44,671 bases of DNA from CF-13 sp036782775 (GTDB taxonomy: Bacteria > Chloroflexota > Dormibacteria > CF-121). The notes beneath the pieces were generated by a model, which had not been told where the DNA came from, searched no databases, and worked only from the letters and a program-made list of their open reading frames with translations. Position 1 is the stretch's first letter; every line of letters begins with the position of its first letter. The position numbers and the translations under genes were made by a program. Below, piece after piece: positions 38,415 through 44,671 of this stretch. Location of the stretch: the NCBI GenBank assembly GCA_036782775.1, contig DAIPYJ010000020.1, positions 1 through 44,671 on the forward strand, given 5' to 3'.

Positions 38415-39011
38415 TTATAGGGCTCCAGATTCCCTGAGACTGCGAAACCGCTCACTCGCGATCACCAGGTGATCAAGGACTTCTACTCCGAGTAGCCGGC
38501 CTGCTTCCTGAAGATGCCGGGTGACGGCCAGATCCTCCGGACTTGGGGTCGGGTCGCCGGAGGGATGGTTATGGGCAAGGATGACGGCGGCGGCCCCCGA
38601 AGTTAACGCCGGGCCGAAGACCTCTCGCGGCTGGAGGGAGGCGACATTGAGACCTCCGACGGCGACTCGCTCGCAGCCGACGGGTTGGTTGCGGCTGTTG
38701 AGGTAGAGGACGGCAAAGCACTCCCGCGGGCTATTGCGGAGATCCTGGAATTGGAGCAGCGCCTCACGCGGGGAAGTTACGGCCGGCGCCGCACTGTCCG
38801 GCGGAATGTGCCACCTTCGCGCCAGCTCCCGAACCGCCAGCAACCGCCGGACCTGCCCCGGCCGAAAGCCATGCCTCCGAGCCGACACCCGGAGGTCGGC
38901 TGGGGGCCGCTCGACGATGCCGCCTTCGGCAAGTAAGGCGCGAACGCCGGTCAGATCGCCTCGCCGACCGAGCAAGCTGGCGAGCAAGCCAGGTTCATCG
39001 GCGTTTACCAC
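38415..39011 (-). CDS. radC: RadC family JAB-domain protein
   Basis: A 198-aa RadC-like protein. The JAMM metal motif is intact: AAVILAHNHPSGDPTPSPEDLAVT (HxH and Asp), with the upstream Glu in REVFGPAL. The core LQDLRNSPRECFAVLYLNSRNQ is typical. The usual N-terminal helix-hairpin-helix region (RPRERL..DAELLA) is replaced by a shorter divergent form. RadC proteins are often near mobile elements and are named after DNA repair, but their activity is not settled. The GTG at 39011 begins six bases after a -10 box, so the mRNA is leaderless. Confidence 0.9.
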   Translation of the reverse strand: MVNADEPGLLASLLGRRGDLTGVRALLAEGGIVERPPADLRVSARRHGFRPGQVRRLLAVRELARRWHIPPDSAAPAVTSPREALLQFQDLRNSPRECFAVLYLNSRNQPVGCERVAVGGLNVASLQPREVFGPALTSGAAAVILAHNHPSGDPTPSPEDLAVTRHLQEAGRLLGVEVLDHLVIASERFRSLRESGAL

Positions 39012-39017
39012 GCCCGG

Positions 39018-39046
39018 AGTATAACACGTTTTTGTGTATCTGTCTA
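39018..39046 (-). promoter_or_regulatory. radC promoter TAGACA-N17-TATACT
   Basis: Five of six matches in each hexamer and a 17-bp spacer on the minus strand. The -10 ends six bases before the GTG start, so transcription should begin at the start codon itself. This is the clearest leaderless promoter in the window. Confidence 0.7.
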
Positions 39047-39113
39047 TGCTTAGGCCAGAGCGCCGGCGGCGATTGCACCGGCTAAGGAATGGGTTGGAAC
39101 TAGCTTGAGGGAG

Positions 39114-39188
39114 TGGCTCCGGAGCCCGGATTCGAACCGGGAACCGTCGCGTTAACAGCGCGCTGCTCTACCGTTGAGCTACTCCGGA
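39114..39188 (-). tRNA. tRNA-Asn(GTT)
   Basis: Complete cloverleaf with encoded CCA. Acceptor stem TCCGGAG/CTCCGGA, D arm AGCTCAACGGTAGAGC, anticodon loop CTGTTAA (GTT at 39154-39156), T arm with GGTTCGAATCC, discriminator G, then CCA. Its first ten bases overlap the last codons and stop of the upstream FAD oxidoreductase gene on the same strand. Confidence 0.96.
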
Positions 39189-40603
39189 ACGGCCGGTTCA
39201 GTATATCCGCCGACTCCCGCCAGAACCAGCGCTTCGCTTCGTGCACCGGCCCCAACCGCGGGCACATCGCGCGATGCCAATCCGCGCCCGCCGATGGCTG
39301 CCGCCGCCTCCAGGCCAGACGCCATCGCCCGCGCTTGATCCGCGACTGCATCCTCCGCGCCATCCGACCCCTCGACCAACCAGAGGTTCGGTAGCGCCCG
39401 CCCGATCCATTCCCGAACAACCTCGGCCGCCTCCCGATAGCACGTGTCGCGAACGACGTAGGCCTTCGGCCAGCGGTACACCATCCCGGCCTTCACCTGG
39501 TGTGCGCGGCAGAGACCTACCGCCACCAGTTCCCGCCGCGCCAGATCGAGCAGCTCGCGATCGGCCATCTGCCACAAGTCGTCGCCGGCATCGCAGAAAT
39601 ACTCCATGCCGACACCGCTGAGCCCGCTATCCGGCACCATGGCCCGACTGAAATTCCTGAAATTCGAAATCCGCGCCACCCGCACGGTTGGATCCAACAC
39701 GTCAATCCATTGATCGGGGAAGACCCGGTCGCTGTCGATGACCAGATTCACCGCGATCAGGTCTCGATACCGAACCGCCGCAGCCGCCGCCCGCACCACC
39801 CCGGGCGCCTCGGGCCGCAACTTCGTGACCAGGTCCGTGATCGGCATTGTGCTCACAAATTGCGACGCCAAAACATCCATCATCAAGCCCTGCTGATCGC
39901 GCACTACCACCGACAGCACTCGCCCCATCCGGTGCCGCACGGCCACCACGTCCTCGCCGAGTCGAACGCTACCGCCTGCCAGCTCGATCCGACCGGCGAG
40001 CGTCTCCCAGAGCTGACCCGCGCCAAGTCGCGGATAACGGAAGGCTCGAGTGGCCGGCCTCGATTCGCAGGCTTGAAGCCTGCCGCTGAACTCGCCGCCC
40101 GAAGCACCCCAAACCTTTCGGCGATGGCCTTCGACGAAGATCTCAGACAACCTCCGCCCTAACTCGGGGGCGACCGGATCGGCCAGGGACGTGGGTGACT
40201 GGATCGACCGCAGCCGCGCACGGGCGTATGACGTCAAGCAACGGGCCGCCTCGAGCCGGCCCAGCTTGACCAGGACCTCGGTCATCCGAAGCGGTCGATT
40301 GAACAACTGGCCGCGATACAGCCCGCGCGAGACGCGCGCAACCGACCGCAGCTCACGCCCCACCACCGCGGTTAACAACGCCTCGACGCGCTCGTCAGCG
40401 ACCAACAGCGGCCGCGGTCCCACGTCGAAGCGGCAACCCATGAACTCGATGGTCCGGCCGAGCCCACCAACCGCCTCAGCCTTCTCGATCACGGTGACCG
40501 GCAACCCCTGCCGGCTCAGTTCATAGGCCGCGGTCAGGCCGGCGGGCCCAGCACCGACAACGGCCGTGTGCCCCGGCCACTCAAACGAACTCGCCTGCCG
40601 CAT
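39179..40603 (-). CDS. FAD-dependent amine oxidase / protoporphyrinogen-oxidase-like protein
   Basis: A 474-aa flavoprotein with the dinucleotide motif HTAVVGAGPAGLTAAYELSRQGLPVTVIEKAEAVGGLGRT and the following FDVGPRPLL segment. The closest look is to NAD(P)/FAD-binding proteins related to protoporphyrinogen oxidase and UDP-galactopyranose mutase, often found with glycan genes; no such genes lie here. Substrate unknown. The last four codons, including the TAG stop, overlap tRNA-Asn, so the two must be processed apart. The ATG start is divergent from the methyltransferase gene. Confidence 0.8.
   Translation of the reverse strand: MRQASSFEWPGHTAVVGAGPAGLTAAYELSRQGLPVTVIEKAEAVGGLGRTIEFMGCRFDVGPRPLLVADERVEALLTAVVGRELRSVARVSRGLYRGQLFNRPLRMTEVLVKLGRLEAARCLTSYARARLRSIQSPTSLADPVAPELGRRLSEIFVEGHRRKVWGASGGEFSGRLQACESRPATRAFRYPRLGAGQLWETLAGRIELAGGSVRLGEDVVAVRHRMGRVLSVVVRDQQGLMMDVLASQFVSTMPITDLVTKLRPEAPGVVRAAAAAVRYRDLIAVNLVIDSDRVFPDQWIDVLDPTVRVARISNFRNFSRAMVPDSGLSGVGMEYFCDAGDDLWQMADRELLDLARRELVAVGLCRAHQVKAGMVYRWPKAYVVRDTCYREAAEVVREWIGRALPNLWLVEGSDGAEDAVADQARAMASGLEAAAAIGGRGLASRDVPAVGAGARSEALVLAGVGGYTEPAVPE
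39200..39205 (-). promoter_or_regulatory. -10 box TATACT of tRNA-Asn, inside the upstream coding sequence
   Basis: TATACT lies 11 bases before the mature tRNA end, within the last codons of the FAD oxidoreductase. The hexamer is identical to that of radC. The -35 is weak. Confidence 0.45.
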
Positions 40604-40663
40604 ACCGCCCTAGAGCAACTTGCCGACTGCGAGCCTCCTTGCGCTGAATTCGGCCGACTACCT

Positions 40664-40669
40664 TACTAT
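40664..40669 (+). promoter_or_regulatory. -10 box TACTAT of the methyltransferase-MTHFR gene
   Basis: TACTAT ends eight bases before the ATG at 40678, again without a ribosome binding site. TTGCGC 19 bases upstream is a possible -35. An in-frame TTG at 40669 lies in the box itself and is unlikely as a start. Confidence 0.42.
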
Positions 40670-40677
40670 TGCGCCTC

Positions 40678-42591
40678 ATGGCCGATCCCCGCGACGCTGC
40701 CCATCGCTCGGGCGGCCGGCACTCGCATCCCTTCCTCGCGCGGCTCGCCCGCGGCCCGCTGCTCGGCGATGGTGCGATGGGGACCCAGCTGCACACTCGC
40801 GGGTTCGGGTTCGAGCGCTCCTTCGACGAACTCAACCTGACGCAGTCGGCCGTCGTCGAGGAGATTCACCGAGCGTACATTTCCGCCGGCGCGGAACTCA
40901 TCGAGACCAATACCTTCGGCGCCAACCGGATCAAGCTGGCGCGCCATGGTCTTCAGGCGAAGGTGCGCGACATCAACTTCGCGGCCGTCAAGCTGGCGCG
41001 GGAAGCCCGCGAGATCTCGGGCGAACCGATCTTCATCGCCGGCGCGGTCGGCCCGATCGGCCAGCAACTCGAGCCGATTGGCCAGATCACGATCGATCAG
41101 GCGACGGCAGCCTTCGAGGAACAGATCGCCGCGCTGCTCGAGGGTGGCGCCGACCTCCTCGTCCTGGAGACCTTCACGAACCTGCCGGAGCTGCTGGCGG
41201 CGGTCACGGCCGCGCGGCGGACAACCGATCTCCCGATCGTGGCCCAGATGACCTTCGCCGAGGACGGCCTCACGCTCTCCGCCGAAGAACCCGACGAGGT
41301 CGTCCAGGCGCTGGAGCGCGCCGGCGTCGACGTCATCGGCGTTAACTGCGGGGTCGGGCCGCAGGTCGCCCTCCAGGTGCTGGAAACCATGCGCCAGCAC
41401 ACGACCCGGCCACTCTCGGGCCAACCAAACGCCGGATTGCCGGCACGCGTCGAAGGTCGCTTCTTCTACTTCGCGACGCCGGAGTACTTCGCCACCTTCG
41501 CCCGCCAGGCGGCGGATCTTGGTATCGCCTACCTCGGTGGATGCTGCGGGACGACGCCGGCCCACATCGCCGCCATGCGCGCCGCGATCCGACCGCATCC
41601 CATCACCGCGCCGGCCCACCCGGCCATCACGACAACAACCGTTCCAATCGACCTCAATCCATCCGACCAACTGCCGCCGACGCCCTTCGGCGAACGCCTG
41701 GGCCAGCGCACCTTCGTGGTCAGCGTGGAAATCGATCCCCCGCGCGGGCTCAATCCGGCGAAATGCATTGCCGGGGCGCAGCTGGTGAAGGATGCCGGGG
41801 CCGACGCCGTCAACATCGGCGACAGCCCGATGGCGCGCGTCCGGATGAGCGCGCTCTCCCTCGCCGTCATGATCCAGCACCAGGTCGGCATCGACACGCT
41901 GATTCACTTCACCTCGCGCGACAAGAACCTGATGGCGCTGCAGGCGGAGCTGATCGGCGCCCACGCGCTCGGCATCCGCAATGTCATCGCCTTGACCGGC
42001 GACCCGCCCCGGATCGGCGACTATCCCTCGGCGACCGGCGTGTGGGACGTCGACTCGATCGGGCTGATCAAGATCCTCCACCGGCTCAACCAGGGCTATG
42101 ACTGGCTGGGCACCTCGATCGGCCGCCCCGCCGCGTTTACCATCGCCTGCGCGGTCAACCCCTCGGCCGACGACCTCGACCGGGAGATCGATCGCTTCCG
42201 CCAGAAGATCGACGCCGGCGCCGATGTCGCGATGTCCCAACCGCTCTATGACCGGGCGACGCTGGAACGATTCTTCGAGCGCACCGGACCGCTGCCGATT
42301 CCGTTCCTCCTCGGCGTCCTGCCCCTGCAGTCATCGCGCCACGCGGAGTTCATGCACAACGAGGTCCCCGGCATCAGCGTGCCGCAGGCGCTGCGAGATC
42401 GCATGCGACAGGCGGGCGAGAACGGCATTGCGGAAGGCCTCGCGCAATCGCGCGAACTGCTGGACGCGACCAAGGACCTCGTCAATGGCGTCTACCTGAT
42501 GCCCTCATTTGGTCGCTACGAAGTCGTGGCGGAGCTGGTTCGCTGGCTTCGCGGCAAGCCGGTTCCCGTTTCCTCGCCCTCCGCGCGCTAA
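40678..42591 (+). CDS. Homocysteine S-methyltransferase / methylenetetrahydrofolate reductase fusion
   Basis: A two-domain enzyme of about 637 aa, as in Bacillus YitJ. Residues about 20-315 form the homocysteine methyltransferase barrel: GDGAMGTQLHTRG, ETNTFGANRIKL, then zinc Cys in GVNCGVGP and GGCCGTTPAHI. Residues about 340-630 are MTHFR: VVSVEIDPPRG, NIGDSPMARVRMS, HFTSRDKN, NVIALTGDPPRIGDY and MSQPLYDR. No B12-binding domain is present, so it gives 5-methyl-THF and transfers methyl to homocysteine from a donor not defined by sequence. It stands alone. Confidence 0.93.
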   Translation: MADPRDAAHRSGGRHSHPFLARLARGPLLGDGAMGTQLHTRGFGFERSFDELNLTQSAVVEEIHRAYISAGAELIETNTFGANRIKLARHGLQAKVRDINFAAVKLAREAREISGEPIFIAGAVGPIGQQLEPIGQITIDQATAAFEEQIAALLEGGADLLVLETFTNLPELLAAVTAARRTTDLPIVAQMTFAEDGLTLSAEEPDEVVQALERAGVDVIGVNCGVGPQVALQVLETMRQHTTRPLSGQPNAGLPARVEGRFFYFATPEYFATFARQAADLGIAYLGGCCGTTPAHIAAMRAAIRPHPITAPAHPAITTTTVPIDLNPSDQLPPTPFGERLGQRTFVVSVEIDPPRGLNPAKCIAGAQLVKDAGADAVNIGDSPMARVRMSALSLAVMIQHQVGIDTLIHFTSRDKNLMALQAELIGAHALGIRNVIALTGDPPRIGDYPSATGVWDVDSIGLIKILHRLNQGYDWLGTSIGRPAAFTIACAVNPSADDLDREIDRFRQKIDAGADVAMSQPLYDRATLERFFERTGPLPIPFLLGVLPLQSSRHAEFMHNEVPGISVPQALRDRMRQAGENGIAEGLAQSRELLDATKDLVNGVYLMPSFGRYEVVAELVRWLRGKPVPVSSPSAR

Positions 42592-42623
42592 CCCCGCGCG
42601 CGATCCTTCCGCCCGCGGAGCAC

Positions 42624-42652
42624 TTGACAGAATCCGCCTCCGGCGGTAGACA
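42624..42652 (+). promoter_or_regulatory. Promoter TTGACA-N17-TAGACA of the BNR-repeat gene
   Basis: Perfect -35, 17-bp spacer, TAGACA -10 followed by CTA. The same arrangement, with the same hexamers, recurs at 44108-44136. The expected leader of about 45 nt holds GGGAGGGG. Confidence 0.6.
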
Positions 42653-42704
42653 CTACCCAAGCACCGCGACAATCCAGAACCACGTCGGGAGGGGACAACA
42701 CCGC

Positions 42705-44096
42705 ATGATTCGCCCACGCCTGCTCGGCCGCAGCCTGATCGGCCTCACCGCCGCCGCCACCGCGGCCTTTTCGCCGTCCTATGCCTCGGCCGCGACCCTC
42801 GGCTACTCGGTGACGACCCCCGTGCCGGTCAGCACCTGCTCGGGCAAGAACGCGGAAGTCGAGCAGGCGACGGATCCGGCGCGCGGCTATGTCTACGAAG
42901 ACTGGATGGCAGCGGATTGCCACAACATCGCCTTCTCGGTATCGAAAGACGGTGGCAGGACCTGGTCCTCGCCGATCTCAGTCCCAGGGTCACCGAGCTC
43001 TACCGTCAACGCGTGGGATCCGGCGGTCACGGTCGGGACCGACGGCAAGGTCTATGCCTCGTTCATGGTGGCGAACAACAGCCAGTGGTACCCGGTGGTG
43101 GCGCGTTCGAGCGACTTCGGCGCCAGCTTCGACCAGGAAGCGGATCTGACGCCGCCCGCCCAGAAAAATTGGGGTGACCGGGATTTCATCGCGGTGGATC
43201 CGATGAATCCGAACATCGTGTACCTGACCTGGGACTATGGTCCAAACCGCGCGTCGGTCACCGACGTCTGCGCCGCCAACGGCAGCTGCGGATTCGCGAC
43301 CGGCGACGTCAACATCGTCATCCAGAAGTCGGTCGACTATGGCAAGAGCTGGTCAGACATCACGCCGGTAAGCCCGGGATTCCCGAACAGTGGCGCCGAC
43401 AGCGGCCCAATCCTTGTTGAGCCGAGCGGCCAGATCGATGTCCTGCTGCAGGTCTACCCGATCAGCAATCCGCCGACGGACAACATGGCTCCCGGCTACG
43501 AGGAATTCACGTCGTCCACCAATGGCGGACAAACCTGGTCGACCCCCGTCACGGTTGGACCCAATAACGGCACGATGTCGCTCGACGAATGGTGGATCGA
43601 TGGCGCACTCGCTATCGACTCCGCCGGTAATGTCTACGCCAGCTGGGACACGCAAGCCGGTGGCGCCTTCGGTCTCGGCACGCCTGACACGGGCTGGCTG
43701 TCGTTCTCGGCCAACGACGGAGCGACCTGGTCGACCCCGATCGACGTGACCAACGACAACAGTGCCGCTGTCCCGCACATCATGGAGGTCGCGGGCGGCG
43801 CCCGGGGAACGGTTTATGTCAGCTGGCTTACCCAGGTGCCGATCGCGGCCGGCAGCTCCACCCTCGGCTACGCCGAATTCCTGCGGCCCTACTCGATCGG
43901 ATCGGGCTGGCTCACCCAACCAATCCAGGTCTCCGGGTCGATCTACGGCGACGCCAACACCTGGCCAGGTGACACGACCGGCCTTTCGACCCTCGCCTTC
44001 AACCAGGTCGTGCTCAGCTGGGGCAGCGGCGTGGCGTCCAACAAGAATCAGCTCCGCTCCGAGATCTTCTCCGCGGCGGTGACATTCCAGCGGTAG
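42705..44096 (+). CDS. Secreted BNR/Asp-box repeat protein (sialidase-like fold)
   Basis: A 463-aa exported protein: signal peptide SLIGLTAAATAAFSPSYASA, then a beta-propeller with repeated Asp boxes (SKDGGRTWSS, SVDYGKSWSD, STNGGQTWST, SANDGATWST). These mark a sialidase-type fold; the catalytic Arg triad and Tyr/Glu of true sialidases are not recognisable, so a glycan-binding or unknown role is as likely. Six Cys are present (for example PVSTCSG, AADCHN, DVCAANGSCG), fitting an extracellular place. ATG at 42705 with GGGAGGGG upstream is chosen over the open frame before it. Confidence 0.8.
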   Translation: MIRPRLLGRSLIGLTAAATAAFSPSYASAATLGYSVTTPVPVSTCSGKNAEVEQATDPARGYVYEDWMAADCHNIAFSVSKDGGRTWSSPISVPGSPSSTVNAWDPAVTVGTDGKVYASFMVANNSQWYPVVARSSDFGASFDQEADLTPPAQKNWGDRDFIAVDPMNPNIVYLTWDYGPNRASVTDVCAANGSCGFATGDVNIVIQKSVDYGKSWSDITPVSPGFPNSGADSGPILVEPSGQIDVLLQVYPISNPPTDNMAPGYEEFTSSTNGGQTWSTPVTVGPNNGTMSLDEWWIDGALAIDSAGNVYASWDTQAGGAFGLGTPDTGWLSFSANDGATWSTPIDVTNDNSAAVPHIMEVAGGARGTVYVSWLTQVPIAAGSSTLGYAEFLRPYSIGSGWLTQPIQVSGSIYGDANTWPGDTTGLSTLAFNQVVLSWGSGVASNKNQLRSEIFSAAVTFQR

Positions 44097-44107
44097 CTAT
44101 TCGCGCC

Positions 44108-44136
44108 TTGACACGACCGGCCCGGCACGGTAGACA
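44108..44136 (+). promoter_or_regulatory. Promoter TTGACA-N17-TAGACA of the VOC gene
   Basis: Perfect -35, 17-bp spacer, TAGACA -10 followed by GTA; predicted start near 44143, giving a leader of about 28 nt. Confidence 0.6.
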
Positions 44137-44171
44137 GTAGGGCAAGTAATCCAGCGATCTTTCCCGCCCTC

Positions 44172-44603
44172 ATGCCTGCAGCCAGGCGACCGCCCCGTCC
44201 GACCGGGACGCCGCCCTTCGAATCACTCGACTTCATCTATCACCCGAGCCGCGATACCAAGCGTGATCTCGCCTACTTCACCGATGTCCTCGGTGCGCGA
44301 CTGCGCTTTGCCGTCGAAGGCATGGGTGCACGGGTCGCGGCGCTCGAGCTCGCGCCAATCGGGCCGTTACTGCTGCTCGCCGACCACGTAGAGGGCGAGA
44401 CGCCCGTCCTCGTCTATCGCGTCAAGAGCCTGGCCCGGGCGATCCAACGCCTCGAAAAGCGCGGCTGGAAGAGGCAGGACACGTTCGACATTCCGCATGG
44501 GCCGGTCTGCTCCTTTCGCACGCCAGGCAGCCAGCGGATCGCGATCTATCAGTTGACGCGACCAGGCGCCGCCCGGCACTTCGACGGACGCCGCGACTTT
44601 TAA
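44172..44603 (+). CDS. VOC superfamily (glyoxalase/bleomycin-resistance fold) protein
   Basis: A 143-aa protein with one vicinal-oxygen-chelate fold: LDFIYHPSRDTKRDLAYFTDVLGARLRFAVEG, a central ALELAPIGPLLLLADH, then VYRVKSLARAIQRLEKRGW and the closing RIAIYQLTRP. The first metal His may be the one in IYHPS. Family members act as isomerases, dioxygenases or antibiotic-binding proteins; no specific call is made. It has its own promoter. Confidence 0.83.
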   Translation: MPAARRPPRPTGTPPFESLDFIYHPSRDTKRDLAYFTDVLGARLRFAVEGMGARVAALELAPIGPLLLLADHVEGETPVLVYRVKSLARAIQRLEKRGWKRQDTFDIPHGPVCSFRTPGSQRIAIYQLTRPGAARHFDGRRDF

Positions 44604-44630
44604 CGACCCCTCCCCCTACCCCCTCCCCTT
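44604..44630. repeat. Half copy of the GC-rich repeat
   Basis: ACCCCTCCCCCTACCCCCTCCCC resembles the left half of the dispersed repeat, but the right arm is missing. It lies just after the VOC stop. Confidence 0.4.
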
Positions 44631-44671
44631 GATCAAAGCATCAGCGCAGCCGCCTACCCGGCCGGTTTCGA

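Noticed and set aside
38330..38425. tRNA or CRISPR-like repeat from the two TTATAGGG copies
   Set aside because: Only two short copies, no cloverleaf and no spacer pattern.

Overview
The window is GC-rich, tightly packed, single-copy chromosomal DNA with no insertion sequence, phage, CRISPR array or rRNA. The gene set suggests a soil bacterium of the Chloroflexota / Candidatus Dormibacterota kind, at moderate confidence. The evidence is F420-type enzymes, a fused shikimate kinase-dehydroquinate synthase, an AroH-type chorismate mutase, PLP and aldehyde-dehydrogenase catabolism, LysM/CHAP and M23 wall hydrolases, and many genes whose -10 box lies only 6-12 nt before the start codon (leaderless mRNAs). 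No gap between genes exceeds 300 bases. The largest are 30360-30637, 38154-38414 and 28751-28964, and each holds regulatory structure described below.

Layout. 1-8250: the 3' part of an M20 peptidase, an AidB-like acyl-CoA dehydrogenase, an orphan molybdenum hydroxylase large subunit, an ABC-2 exporter (ATPase and permease) with an F420/FMN split-barrel protein, and a double-GNAT protein. 8250-14810: a small secreted protein, a GABA aminotransferase divergent from a gamma-aminobutyraldehyde dehydrogenase and a PLP decarboxylase, a rhodanese, a MarR regulator, a Ddn-like F420 protein and a small unknown. 14820-18810: an LLM F420 oxidoreductase, a DsbA-like protein with a CPWA motif, a small membrane protein, a UBP zinc finger, a SIMPL protein, a second rhodanese interrupted by an in-frame UGA, and a small unknown. 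18850-20530: a LuxR-type regulator with a degenerate receiver and an HhH-GPD DNA glycosylase.

19543-28964 is one long leftward operon: aroH, aroF, tyrA, aroA, aroE, aroC, aroKB, aroQ, then a GNAT and the DNA glycosylase, nearly all joined by start/stop overlaps. It covers the chorismate pathway from DAHP synthase onward plus the entry to tyrosine and phenylalanine. Its 5' region has a good promoter (TTGCCA-N17-TAGGAT) and a 24-codon leader peptide containing FGFFYAY. Competing hairpins follow, one of which can mask the aroH ribosome binding site; this looks like amino-acid-sensing attenuation.

28965-44671: divergent M23 and LysM-CHAP wall hydrolases, an M20 dipeptidase, a small conserved protein, a PhoB-type regulator and soluble hybrid histidine kinase, a zinc-type alcohol dehydrogenase, a sorbosone-dehydrogenase-like lipoprotein, a strong terminator with a possible small-RNA locus, RadC, tRNA-Asn, an FAD oxidoreductase, a homocysteine methyltransferase-MTHFR fusion, a secreted BNR-repeat protein and a VOC protein.

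The most notable observations are: (1) a UGA at a conserved cysteine position of a rhodanese, followed by a hairpin of bacterial SECIS form, so a candidate selenoprotein; (2) the Phe/Tyr-rich leader peptide of the aro operon; (3) a dispersed CCCTCCCCC palindrome found between genes and also inserted in frame, in the same reading frame, in aroA and a GNAT gene; (4) recurrent TAGACT-type -10 boxes marking leaderless starts.
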